A DNA stretch of 30,000 bases from Chromera velia (lineage: Eukaryota > Sar > Chromeraceae): NCBI GenBank assembly GCA_018398765.1, contig JAHBMJ010000639.1:1-30000 (forward strand). The letters are read 5' to 3'. The first letter of the stretch is position 1; every line of letters starts with the position of its first letter. Shown here one piece after another: positions 10,100 to 21,746 of the stretch. Both the position numbers and the translations under genes were made by a program. Under the pieces are notes generated by a model. It worked only from the letters and a program-made list of their open reading frames with translations, searched no databases and was not told where the DNA came from.

Positions 10100-13000
10100 T
10101 CAACTGAAAAAGACATGAACAACCGACTCGACTTTCTGCCTACACACGGGACAAAGACCTGTTTTTCTTTCCACCTGCTCTGCACAATCTTTGCATGCAA
10201 CCATATGCCCCGTCTTTCCGTGTACAAAGACATGGTCAGCTGCCGTCTCTCTGCAGATGTGACACTTCCTGAACCCCCCATGAACGGCTGTCTGCCCCCC
10301 CGGACTCAAATCGTCTTTGCCCGAAACGCTCAGCTGACTCTCATACAGGATGGCATTGTTCGAAGCACGTCGCTCCTTGATGCCATCTCCTGCCGAATCG
10401 TCCATCGCATCGACCAAAGAGGTTCCGACGTCAGACAACCCTGGCGACCCCCCTAAGTGGAAGGGCATGGAACTTCCACTCCTCTGTTTCCCTCCCCCCT
10501 GAGAGACGACTAGGATCTCCGTCAGGTGTGTGCGCCATTTCTTGAGGAGACCAGGGAACGCTACGATCACGTCACCGTCGTCATACACTTTCGTGACCTT
10601 CCCTATCATCCCATGGGGCACACGACCCCACCCGTACAGAGGTTTGGCAATCGTCGGCTTCAGTCGACACGGGGCGCCTACCGAGATTCTCTCCGCTTCT
10701 TGATCGATCTCGATGTCCTGGGGGAGAACCTTGAAGGCCCTGTCGGCAGGGAAGGCGACGCACAGAATGGGGATCTCCATTCCCCCCTCGTCTGTCCCAT
10801 CTGGACCGGGCACCTTCACAGAGCCCCCCTTCAGTCCCCTCACAACTCCCACATCCGAACCCCTCGAGCCTCTCAGATTGCCCGAACCTGCACGACCATA
10901 GCCAGGGCAACACACACACGCACACACACACACACACATGTAAATATATATGAATATACGTGGACAAAGTGCCATACTGTTGGCACAAGAGAAACTCCGA
11001 TTCTTCTGGAAGACTGATCGTCAGACGTTGTGAAAAGAGAAAAAAAAAGGGACATACGCAGACGAACAGAGAGAGAAACAGACCGACAGAGCCGATGCAC
11101 AGAGAGAGGGAGAGGAAGTCATAAGAGGATCCCCACGAACGAACACTACAGAAAAACGTCGATCTAGAGACGGAAAAAAGGACGGACTGACCGAGCACCG
11201 GACTGCCAACGTCGTCCTTCAGTCTCACGCGGTCACCCAGGGAAAACCCGTCACAGATCTTCACATAGCGTTGCCGTTCTCCTGTCTCATGACTCGGAGA
11301 CGGCTTGTCTTTCCCCGACTGTTGTTCTGGATCGGTGGACGGACTGGAAGGGCCAGCGGTGCCTGCACCAGCGACCCCTGTGGTGGCCGCTGTTGGTGTG
11401 TTCCCCTCTGCATTGCCCCCCCCTTCAGCTTCCCCCTTAGTTCCTGGTGAGTCTGCTTGAGAGGACGCTGCTTGAGCTGATCCACCCTCTCCCTCCTTTT
11501 GCTCCTCCATTTCCCTCCCCTCTCCCTCTCCCTCTCCAGGTACCAAGGCAGGCCCCATACCGGCGAGATCGGGGCATTCTTTGGGATCTACAGCCTCCAG
11601 TTCTCCTAGGGGCGCCTTCCAACAGCACTGCTTGGAGGGAAAGTCCGCCTCCACGATACCATTGGCAGAGATCGCAAAGACACGACCAACGAGACCGGGA
11701 GCCACGGCACCCCACTCAAATCGGGGATTGTCGATGCTCGGCTTCACTCGGATAAGAGACCCAACCTGCATTGCAAGCAAGCGAGTAGGCGAAACGAATT
11801 ACTATGACGCGCATTCAATTGAAAGAGAACGTCTGCCTGTACCGTCTTTTACTCTTGTTTTTCATGCGCACGCATACGAACGCACACGAAGTACAGAAAG
11901 AGAATCAGAGAGGAAAATGAGAAGAGTCAAACAAGCCACCCCACTTGAATCATTTTCTCTCTTCTTTCCACCTGCGCATTATCTTACCTGCCTATTCACT
12001 GTGTGGCTCTCTGACAGAAAAGTGGAATCGAGCCACACAGCCGCACACCCAGCTTACCTGTATCTTTGCTGCCTCCTCATCTCTGCAAAGCTCCTCCTTC
12101 AACGCTTTGAAAGAAGGAGCTTCGGGAAAGTTCACGACCACCGCCAGCCCCTTCTCTGTCTGCTTGTGGTCAACCACCAGCCCCACGTCGTGACGGCAGT
12201 CGTCGACCATATTCCCGAATCCTGCAGGCAGGCAGGCAGGGAGGGAAGAAAAGGGAAAGGAGGAGGGAAGCAGGCTGATCGGATTACGTGGCTTCCTCCT
12301 TCGCTTTTTGACGCGGGAAAGACTTGCAAACATAAGCCACCAGGCAGGCAGGCAGGCCGGCATCCAGAGTGCTGTGCCCGCAAGCAGGGCGGAACGGAAA
12401 GGTTTGCCGGCTTGCAGGGGGAAGAGAAAACCGAAAACAGGTAGCTAAAAAGAAAGCAAAGGCAGGGAGGGTAGTCGGGGGAGGGAAAGCTCATTCTTCA
12501 AGACATATCCACGTATACGGACAGACACGAAGACGTGAAGATCGGCAGACAGTCAAAGATACTTGGACAGGCAGATAGAAGGATGGATACAGAGAAAGGC
12601 GCACTGCCTGGTTATCCAACTGACCGAAAGTCATGTTCTCCATTTCCGGTTTGACTCTGACTCTCTCGAGGATATCGAAGGAGCCTCCGGGTTTGTCCAT
12701 GGAGATTTTCAGTTCGGTGCCGTCCTCGTTCAGGACTGCGCTTGCACACTGGGACTGGAGGCAAGCCTCCCGAACGGCATTGCAGACAACCTCCCACACT
12801 CCCGAGTCGAACGTCGTTCCCTTTTCGAAGATGTGCAGGAGCATATGGAGGACCCTGCACATGATAGAGGGTAGTATGACCCCAGACCCTTCCAGGTGGT
12901 TCGAGGAAACCGTCTGGAGAGAGACCGTGTACGTGTCTGAATCTGCCTCCACCTGCAAGATAAAAAAGAATGAAGAGAAAACAAACAGAAGAAATCCAAC

Positions 13001-13146
13001 GAAGCAAGTCAGTGAATGGGCTGGGCCAAAAGACCACCCATAATTCTGCTAGAAGAAGCAAAGAGAAACAAATCCCAATCAGGCTTTTCCAGAACGCTGC
13101 GCAAGCGTCCAATCAAGCGAACGAACAAGAGCAATTGCAGCGATCG

Positions 13147-13209
<63 letters not shown>

Positions 13210-15190
13210 AGAAGAAGAGAGAGAGAGAGTTCTCTCCTCACCTGCACAAGCATGTTGTTGTCCGCGTCGTATCTCAGAGAGAGCCTCTTCACTGTGCCCT
13301 GCAGGAAGGGAGAGAAAAGAAAAGGAGAGGAGAAGGGTAGCAGAGGCGAGGATAAGTGAAGGATGCGCTAAGACAACAGGAACATTGCAGAAGAAAAAAG
13401 AAAACGGAATGAGCAGAGCACAGCAGCGGATCTGAAAAGGCTGGGAAGAGGAGAACGGGAAGACTGAGACGGAGAATAGGGCTGCAAAGGGCTTTCCTCT
13501 GGCATCTTTTGCGATGATGATCATCTCTCACACGCATGCACACATCTCGCTCCACAAAGCATACATATATATCCCTGCAGTCAATCAGACAGACAGACAG
13601 AGGGAGGGACTCACGTCGGGTGTTCCGCAAGGCTCTCCGTCAGGGTCGATGATCATGAGCATCTGTCCCTTCTTCGAGATCAGGTGGGAGGACGCGTACT
13701 TTGACTCCAGGTCCTTGCACAGCTTCGCGAACTGCTCTTCGCCTATGGAGGTCATGGGCTCTGCGATCTGGAGTGCGTGGTGGATCGCCTCTGACTCCTT
13801 GTATTCGAGGTCCTGGAAGTTCTTGACCTGCATGCAAAAAGAAGGAAGGAAGGAAGGAAGGAAAGAAAGAAAGAATTTATGGGTCGGACGGTGGGTTGGT
13901 TGATCCATGCCTCGAATCACTCAGAAGACACAGGGGGTCGGATCATCCTGGCAACGCATGGTCGGCTGGGATCGAGGAGAAGATTGAGTGGGGGAGCTGG
14001 AATACTTCCACCAGCTCGCTGTGTGCGGATTCAGGAAAGATGAAAAGAAAAACTGCCGGGGAAACCAGGGAATCAAGAGAGAAGGAGAAGAGGGGACAAC
14101 GCGTTTCTTTGAGTTGCTGCACTGCAAGCTGTTTGCTTCGGGCGTGACGGGTGAAAAGTACAGTGAAAAAGACCGGAACATGGGTGCGGGGTGGGGTGAC
14201 AGGATATGAAATGCCGGTGAGGGAGGCGGGGGGGAGGAGGAGGAATGAAGAAAAGAGGGAAGGAAGGGTCAAAGCAAAGAGAGACGGGGTGAAGATGTCG
14301 GGGGGGGGCACAGAGGAAGAAAACACACGGGACAGAAGGTGAAAGCACTAGCATGGGGGAGTGGGTGGGGGCAGTTGGTGTGAAAATGGACGGAAGGTCT
14401 TCGGCTGAGTTCAACGTACTGAGGACTAGCAGGGCAAGGGTGGGGCAGAGAGGGTGAAGCAGACTGGGGGTGCGACGGGAATGGAGCGGGTATAGGTAAG
14501 AAAGACACGGCAAGTAGAGCTGGGGGGGGGAGAAGGAAGGAAGGGCTACAGCGCTGGAAGCATAGAGGGGAGCAGCAAAAAGCGACTTCAGCGGGGTGGT
14601 TAGGTTCCCTTTTATCCTACTTCTTCAGGAGCTGCCTCTCGCCTCTCTGCCCTTCCTGCCTCTCCAGTTCATCCCACCTCTCCACCTGCCCCCCCCCCTT
14701 CTTCAGAGTGAGTGCACGACACACTCCTCCTCAGTCAATTCTTCTCAACTCAGTCTGCAGTCAACCTGTCTGAACGCTCTCACTTCGGCCTTCCCACACT
14801 TATTTCCGCCAGGGATGCTCTGAAAAGGGGCGGAGAGAGCTGAAGGAAAGGCCAGAGAAAAGTCTGACGACTGACCATGATAACAATCTCGTAGTACTTG
14901 CTGGTGCGGGTCTCGAATGCCAATCTCACAGCCCCTTCACATGTGATGTTGAAGGTCAGTTTCACGATTTCCTCATTCGACGGGCGGGGAGCTGGGGGCA
15001 TTTGAGTCAGGTCCTCCAGCCTGCTCAGGGCCGAGAAGAGCTCTGCAGAAATTCATTGGATGGGGATCGATGCATGGGGGGATGAGGTGTCTGTCTTATG
15101 GGAATGCAGAAGGAAGCTATAGAGGCGTCTGGAAGAAGACCACAAAAATGACTGACCTGCCATCGCGGCAGTACTTCCAGTTTCACTCAT
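10100..15190 (-). CDS. E3 ubiquitin ligase-like protein: MIB/HERC2-type SH3 repeats plus MDM2-type RING
   Basis: Eight exons: 15190-15157, 15042-14876, 13827-13615, 13298-13242, 12952-12625, 12221-12058, 11765-11192, 10887-10100. All junction phases agree and give 774 residues, starting MSETGSTAAMA. Residues 1-321 match nothing I recognise. Repeats like those of KEG, Mind bomb and HERC2 begin near 322 (VGSLIRVKPSIDNPRFEWG), near 494 (FSLGDRVRLKDDVG, with a Gly-rich insertion) and near 581 (ISVGAPCRLKPTIAKPLYGWG). An acidic, Ala/Gly/Ser-rich linker lies at about 385-480. The C-terminus is a RING with ligands C721, C724, H735, H740, C744, C747, C758 and C761. HGKTGH at 735-740 and a short aromatic tail are as in MDM2/MDMX. 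Such RINGs recruit E2 and often dimerise through the tail. Ubiquitin transfer to unknown targets is inferred. It is divergent from chlP. Confidence 0.83.
10909..10938. repeat. (AC)n microsatellite beside a splice acceptor
   Basis: A (CA)n tract interrupted by one G lies in the last intron of the RING gene, about 20 nt upstream of the acceptor at 10888 on the coding strand, where it reads (TG)n. Confidence 0.85.
12222..12360. repeat. Two (CAGG)n runs, one forming a splice acceptor
   Basis: The runs lie at about 12222-12243 and 12340-12358. On the coding strand of the RING gene the first reads (CCTG)n and its last unit supplies the CTGCAG acceptor of the exon that begins at 12221. Confidence 0.7.
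13149..13230. repeat. (AC)n(AG)n compound microsatellite in an intron
   Basis: About 15 AC units are followed by AG units with AAG interruptions. In the RING gene it starts about 12 nt after the donor at 13241 and reads (CT)n(GT)n on the coding strand. Confidence 0.9.
13842..13875. repeat. (GAAG)n repeat upstream of an acceptor
   Basis: GAAG/GAAA units on the plus strand read as CTTC units on the coding strand of the RING gene. They form the polypyrimidine stretch before the acceptor at 13828. Confidence 0.75.
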
Positions 15191-15827
15191 GCCTCTCTTA
15201 TGCACAAGACTCTATTCAATTTGAGACTTCGGTCAAATGAAGGAAAAGACAAGACTGGGCACGAAGAGAGCGCGTAGACAAGAACTGCGTACAGCGTACC
15301 GTCTTGAAGGAGGAGCTTCACGAAGCTGATGGAAGATAACTCAAACTCATCTTGCACACTGAAACCCTGAAACCCACTACGCTGTTGCAGAACAACACTT
15401 GGACCCCGGAAAGTGTACATTTCAATGCATGCGGCCCGGCCCGCGCCGCCGCCGCGCGCGCGACCGCGCCCTGCCCGCATTTCAGCCTTGCGGGGCCCGG
15501 CGGCTGTGCAAAAAGCGCTCGCAAATCTCCCTTCCGGGCCCCCGGAAAATGCGTGACGGATGCGCGGGAAGGGATTTCTTCGGCGTGGGGCCCTGCTTGA
15601 ATTTTCGGCCGACGAGACGCGCCTTTCCCTCCTGTGCTTATGGGGCTCTTGAAGAAAAACTTTCCGCACCCCCTATTTCTTTCTGCGACCCATACACACA
15701 CTCTCTTCCCCGCACATCGTACAGGAATCACGGAAAGTTCAGCTGGCTGGTGCAGCGTTGGTGTTTGGAAGCACATCGTGCACACGGAAAAAGCAGGAGA
15801 GACTGGCTAACTAAACTTGAAACAACA
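15191..15827. promoter_or_regulatory. Divergent promoter between the RING gene and chlP
   Basis: These 637 bp lie between two head-to-head start codons. The middle (15425-15620) is extremely GC-rich, with GCC/CGC runs and CTTCCGGGCC followed by a mirrored CCCGGAAAA. No clear TATA box was seen on the chlP side. A frame open from 15399 through chlP exon 1 crosses this segment and is taken as fortuitous. Confidence 0.5.
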
Positions 15828-18800
15828 ATGCAGAAGATCTGTGCTGCTCTTGCTGTCGGAGTTGCCTCCGGATTCCAGCTCTCCTCCGTCCCCTCCTCTT
15901 CCACCCTTCTCTCACGTCGATCTCACACGCCTCTCAATGCTGAGACACAGGAGGGTAAGCACCGCGCGACAGGGCAGAGACGACTTTTCATTTTGGAGGT
16001 TGGGGGTTTCAATTTTTTCCGTCTCCGTCTCTTTTCTTGCTTCTGCTCTTTGCAGCTCCCCGCAAGTACAGGGTTGCCGTCGTTGGAGGTGGTCCTGCCG
16101 GTGCGTGCGCTGCCGAGATTTTTGCAGAGAACAAGGACATGGTGGATGTTTACCTGTTTGAGAGAAAGATGGACAACTGCAAGGTGGGTGGAGAGAATTG
16201 AACTTCTTTCACTGGAGACTTCCCCTCTCTTCTTTTTTACGTTTTTCTTTCATGGCATCTCTTTGCTGCGTCGCGGCACCTCGAACGTGCTTTCCCCCCT
16301 CTGTTTTAGAGCGAGCTCTTTGTTCTTGCGCGATGGAAGGAAGAGGGCAACGGGAGCTGATCAAAGCAGCAGCCATACCTGTCCTTCACGACAAACAATC
16401 CCGGGCAGTCCCGGAGACGATGGTTTTCCGAGTCAGCATCACGTCATACGGCATCCACAAACTGTCTCCCACCAAAGCGCAACAATACGTGAACTCTACT
16501 TGTCGTGGCTGCAGCCCTGTGGAGGTGCCATTCCCCTGTGCATGATTGATGAGTTCTCTCTGCCCAGAGGTCCGTCTTTCACACACACACACACACACAT
16601 ACACACAGAGACGCACTCATGTACACATACATTATAAAGAGCGTCAAACTGTCTTCCGTATTTTCGTGCTGTTGGTTCCTGGCTCTCAGTTATTCTTCCC
16701 TCCCCTTTCCGCTCCCCCCTCACTCCCGCCCATGAACGAGTGAGTCCTTGTGTTTGGGTCTGCCCCTTGATTATTTCTTTCTGTCTCCTCTCCTCTCGCG
16801 TCGCCTGCTCTCTCGTTTGTTCGCGATGTCTTCGCATACCGGGCCCTGGTTTCATTTTGTGGGCTGTTTCCACTCGTTCCCTTGGTACTCGCATCTGCAA
16901 AGCTCGACTCTCTTTCTGTGCTCTCTTCGGACTTTCGTACACCTCTTCTGACGCACGCAGAAATTGTTGACCGCGAGGTCACCTCAATGAAGATGATCTC
17001 TCCCTCTGGAAATGAGGTCTGTTCGTGAGTGAGTTGTCCGGGGCAGGGAGAGGGCGAAGGCTTCAGGGTAGATCGACATGCTGGCTGCATTGTCAGGGAG
17101 CTCGAAAGGGAGTCAGAGTGGAGGAGAGAGTCATACGGGAGGAGCCCTCTGCTCCTTTCACCAGAATCTGTTTGTTGTGTCTTGCTACAATCTCTTTTCT
17201 CCGTGTCTTTCACCGACTTTGCGTGTTCTCCTCTCCCTTGCGTGTGTGGGTGTGTGTGTGTGTGTGTGTGTGTGAGGCTGTGGGCGTGGCTTTCTGGGCG
17301 TTTCTCTCTCTATGCTGCGGTTTGCCGATTTGAGGGAAAGGGTGGAGCATGCGGTTACTGAAACGAGATTGAGGCGCGGGCCTTCTGCATGCATATCAAA
17401 CAAGGAAGCAAAAGCTTGCAGTCTATGATGCGCAGTGTTTGTGTTCACTTTGGAGCATTCACTCATCTCGGTCTCTAGAGCTCCTGTAAAGCATTCACTT
17501 ATGTCGGTCGTTAGAGGTCCTGTAAAGCAATCATTCTCTGACGGGGTTTGTTCCTGGTGCTTTGCTACTCAGACTGCTGTATAGATCTCTGTGCATCGCA
17601 ACTGAACCTTCCTTCGCTGTGCAGGTGGATGTTGGTGCAACTTTGAAGGACGGCGAATTCATTGGCATGACCCGTCGTGAGATTCTGGATAAGTACCTGA
17701 GAGACAGGGCGGTCGAGAAGGGAGCTAACGCTATTAACGGGCTTGTGACCAAGATTGATCTCCCAAGGGAAAAGGACGGAAAGTATACTATTCACTATTC
17801 TGACTTCGGAGCATCTGGCACAAAGGGCCGCTCTGGGCTCCCCTCCTCGATGGACTTCGACTTGATCATCGGGGCAGATGGTGCGAACTCCCGCGTTGCC
17901 GAGGCAGTGGGTGCAGGAACGTATAACTACGCTATGGCCTTCCAGGAGAGAATCAAGATTCCCGATGAGAAGATGAAGTACTACGAGAACTTGGCTGAGA
18001 TGTACGTGGGAGACGATGTATCCCCCGATTTCTACGCTTGGGTGTTCCCCAAGTACGACCACGTTGGAGTGGGCACAGGCACCGTCGCCAACCGCCCCGC
18101 TATCAAGAAGTACCAAGAGGGAATCAGAGTGAGGGCCGCAGAGAAACTCGGAGGAGATCAGGGCAAGGTCATCAGAGTGGAGGCCCATCCTATCCCTGAG
18201 CACTACAGACCTCAGAGAGTCGTTGACAGAGTCGCTCTCGTTGGTGACGCTGCCGGGTCGGTTTTTTTCGTCTGAATCTTTCGCCTCTCTCTGTGTGGTT
18301 GTTTTCTTCGGGACTTTTTTCTTTACCTTTGACTCTCTAGACGAACAATGAAGGGGTCAAGAATGGAACGAGGAGAAGGCTGGATGGAAGGGGGGGTGCC
18401 AGAAGTTGTGTTTTCGCTTTCTCCATTCATGTATTGCTGTGGGGCAGAAAGGGGAGAGGGAGACACCGGGGGCCGGGGGGGCTTGGCGGATGGATGGAAC
18501 AGAGGGAGGGAGCGCACGCAGGCAGAGAAGCAAAGCAGAGAGACGGGAAGAAAGGCAAGAGAAGAGGCCTGCGGGTGCTGTGAGGACGTCCGTTCTTCCT
18601 CTCATGCCTTCTGGTTTGCTGTGTACTGATCGATACGGTCTGTCTCTCCGTACCTGTCTCTTCCTGCCTTCCTTCCTGTGTGCAGATACGTGACCAAGTG
18701 CTCTGGTGAGGGTATTTATTTCGCTGCCAAGTCTGGGCGCATGGCTGCTCAGGAGATCTGCCAGCTCATGAAGGAGAAGAACCGTCTCCCTACTCAGGGA

Positions 18801-19868
18801 GAGATCGAGGTGGGTCTTTCTGTTTGGAAAGCGGCCGGTTGACCCCCCGGGGGGGGGCGTATGGTTTCTTGGGAAGCGGGGAAGAGTTTTTGTGAAGATG
18901 CTCGCTTTGTTTGCGCGCTCCTGTTTTGTATGTGCCTTCAGTCTCGATCTCAGCAAAAAGGTGTTCCTTTCATTTCTTGCTTGGATTGAAAACAATTCTG
19001 CTGCTGTTCGTGGCTTTCTTTCGTTTGCAGGGAACCTACCTGAAGAAGTATGACGCTGCTTACGGCCCCACTTACTTCGTTCTCGATCTCCTTCAGAAGG
19101 TCCGCCTTCTTCGTGCTGTTCTTGTAAGATGATGAGAGCCGCCAGCTTGGGCTTGCCTAATCGCTCCAAGCGTGCTTGCTGTTCGCTGCTTTTTCTGCTC
19201 TCTGTATTTCTTCTTTTCTCCCTCCCCCGTACACGGACGTCCCTCTCAGACGAGCGAGAGAAAGACGGGGGAGACTATCAGCTCTCCTAACAGACCCATC
19301 GGATTGCTCGTCCGTTTTTTTGTCTTTTGATTGACAGACGGCCTTGTCGCCGAAGAGTTTATAAGGAAGCCTAGCCATGGAAGGGAGCCCAGGAAGGCGT
19401 CTTCCATTGAGGAAAGGAACGGATCTTCCATAAAATTCAGAAGGGGTTTCGGGCCAACGACTCCAACCCACCTCTTCTCATTGTCTTCTTGTGCTTGTTG
19501 TTTTGTCCCCCCCCCTCCCTCCCTCTATGTCTGTGTGCGCATGTGTGTGTGCTTGTGCTTGTTTCTCGTTTTTCCTTCCTTTCTTTTATTTTCTTCAGGT
19601 CTTCTTCTCCTCCAACGCTGCCCGCGAGGCCTTCGTGGCACTCTGCGGTGACGCCTACGTCCAAAAGGTCACCTTCGATTCCTACCTGTACAAGAAAGTC
19701 CAGGGCAACGACCCCCTTTCCGACATCAAGCTCCTTCTGAACACTCTCTCCGCACTTGCAAAGGGTAACTCCATGGCAAAGCCCGACGAGCCTTTCTACA
19801 ACCCCGTGGAGTCTAAGAAGAGACTCGGGTCCAACGTCGCCACCGGAAAGGTCCCCGTGATGGCCTAA
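15828..19868 (+). CDS. chlP: Geranylgeranyl diphosphate/geranylgeranyl-chlorophyll reductase, plastid-targeted
   Basis: Eight exons: 15828-15954, 16056-16183, 16515-16569, 16961-17016, 17625-18256, 18686-18809, 19031-19099 (or -19123), 19599-19868; 486 residues (494 with the later donor). It reduces three double bonds of the geranylgeranyl chain to phytyl for chlorophyll and tocopherol, using NADPH and bound FAD. The leader MQKICAALAVGVASG then Phe16 is a signal peptide plus transit start for a complex plastid. GGGPAG (53-58) is the FAD Rossmann motif; PCGGAIPLCM, the GADGANSRVAEAVG segment and GDAAG (329-333) are family marks; the tail has AREAFVALC and TFDSYLYKKV. All phases agree. ChlP proteins read LQKVF at the exon 7/8 junction, which favours the donor at 19100; the better-looking GTAAGA at 19124 would add eight residues. 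Donors are often GTC-type (GTCCGT, GTCTGT, GTCGGT). Confidence 0.95.
16580..16607. repeat. (AC)n microsatellite next to a chlP donor site
   Basis: The repeat starts about 10 nt into intron 3 of chlP (donor at 16570). Confidence 0.85.
17241..17274. repeat. (GT)n microsatellite in chlP intron 4
   Basis: A GT run of about 28 bp follows GTGTGTGGG inside the 608-bp intron 17017-17624. Confidence 0.85.
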
Positions 19869-19888
19869 AAAAGCGAAAACAGAGAAGG

Positions 19889-19894
19889 AATAAA
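19889..19894 (+). terminator. Possible polyadenylation signal of chlP
   Basis: AATAAA lies 21 bp after the stop codon. It is the canonical animal/plant hexamer; use of this signal in this organism is not established, and the distance to the stop is short. Confidence 0.3.
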
Positions 19895-21095
19895 GCCTCC
19901 CGTCTGTGTGGGGAAGGCTGAGGGGGGATGTTAGGCTTCGCTTGTCTCTGGGCCTCTCTTGTTGTTCTACGGTGTTGCGTGCAACAAGTAGCATTACTTA
20001 GTTCGTTGCCGGGAAGTCAGCTGACCAAGTGAAGAGAGGTTGAGAAGAAGAGAAAAACCACCGAGTAAAGAAGCCGTGTCTCGGCTTATTAAGAGGGGAA
20101 GAGAGAGACACTTTCCCAGCTGATTTCTTTCATTCTTTTCTGTTGTTTGCAGAGAATGCAGATGAAAGGGGAGTTATTTTTTCTCTGCCTCGTCTGCTCT
20201 GCTTGTTTTTCGTTTTTTCTGTCCATCTGTCGTTCCTTCCGTCTTCCTTTCCTTCTCTCTGTCTACTTTTCTCTGTCCTTTCTTTCTTTCCTGACTTGTT
20301 CTGAACGGAGGTGGTGGAAGGAATGAAGACAGGCTCGAGGAAGCTTCAGTCTTGCTTGTGTCTGTTCTTTCTTTCTTCCTCATGCGGTCCCTCCTGACTG
20401 TCTGACTTAGAGGCGAGCTGGAGTTTGGGGGGAGAGAAGAGAAAAAAAAGAGGGGGACGATCGTTTCGTTCGCTTTGTCCTCCTCTGTGTGGGGGTTTTC
20501 TTCTTCTTTCGCTTCTGCTTCGTAATATTATTTCAGAGAGAAAAAGGAATCTCAAGTGGCCGCCTGCAAGGACGGGCCGATGGCTGCTGGTTGCTTTTTC
20601 CTTTCAACGGGGTGGATGGGGCGGGGTGGGTGGGTGGGTGGGTAGGTTGAGGGGGGAAAGAGGTGTCTTTCTTTTCCTCCTTGCTTGCTTGATTTTCTTA
20701 TTGTGAACTTTCACTCAGTGGACGGGTGAGATTATTTTCTGTGAACACATACAGCCAAGAAAAGAGAGAGTGGCGCTGTTTCCTCACGATAAAATCGTAG
20801 GCGGACTCTTTGTTTGTTTCTGTTTGTTGGCTTTGACTCTTGTTGATCGATCGAGAAGAGAGGAGGAAAGGATTCCGTCCTCCTTACACGCACTGCTGTC
20901 TTGCCTTTTTCTTGTCCTGTCCTGTGCTTTCTGCCTCTTGTCTGTGCCACCGTCTTTTTAGTTCAGTCAAATGAGTAAAGTGAGTGAGTGCTTGGTGTGC
21001 ACGACATGTGTGTGCATCCGTGTGCTCTCATTAATCTGTAAACTCCTTTCTTGCCTGCCTTTTCTTCTTTCTCCTCACCTTTTGTGTCCACTCAC

Positions 21096-21211
21096 TTTGT
21101 TCTTGCTGTACCCTTTCTTTGCTCATCTTCCTCCATTTTGAGTGTGTGAATGATTTGTTCTTGCTGTACCCTTTCTTTGCTCATCTTCCTCCATTTTGAG
21201 TGTGTGAATGA
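21096..21211. repeat. Perfect 58-bp tandem duplication
   Basis: Units 21096-21153 and 21154-21211 are identical by eye, each beginning TTTGTTCTTGCTGTACCC and ending GTGTGTGAATGA. Full identity suggests a recent duplication or an assembly artefact. Confidence 0.9.
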
Positions 21212-21746
21212 ATGAAACGCCTTTTTATCCGTCAGTGTATGCACGCATGTCAAACAAGTTCAAACAACACGTCATGCTGATGCAAAAGTCTTCTCATCTA
21301 TCTCTGACACAGTACGTCGTGCTCGTGATTGATCATTGGAGTGACAGGTCGATCACCCGAGCTGTCTAGTCAAGTGCATGATCGAGAGTGAGTGCAAATT
21401 TCCTCCTTGTACGTGCATGTGCACATGCGTAAATAAAGTAATGGACGAACAATTTAAACTGCGGAAGATGGCCCCTCGACTATGGTGAGAGGGCATGCAG
21501 AAACAAAGCAGGATCCAATATCCCGTAGTGGCGGTAAAAACGGGAAGAAAGGAATGAAGCAGCGTCGCAAAACTCTGTTTCCCAGTTGGGTGCAGCTTAC
21601 ACCAAAACAGAAAGTTTGAAAGCGCAAGACCATATAATTGAACGAAAAAAATGTTATGGCAGTCGACCTTTGTCGTGACTCTTTGATTTTCTTTGATAAA
21701 CAAAGATTCAGAATTAACTTAATTTAGATACTGTATCTGTATACCT

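Larger units (their letters stand above)
19869..21746. other. Intergenic, no gene recognised
   Basis: The region is pyrimidine-rich on the plus strand (CTTT and TTCC stretches), with (GGGT)n at 20624-20643. The frames present are low-complexity. It holds one perfect tandem duplication, annotated separately. Confidence 0.45.

Noticed and set aside
13009-13524. 171-codon minus-strand frame
   Set aside because: Its Ser/Leu and Cys/Val runs are translations of the (CT)n(GT)n microsatellite within an intron.
15399-15827. In-frame extension upstream of the chlP start
   Set aside because: It is Arg/Pro-rich translation of a GC-rich promoter; the Met at 15828 starts a proper signal peptide.
18357-19169. 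270-codon open frame on the minus strand
   Set aside because: It is antisense to chlP exons and introns, which are well supported by family similarity.
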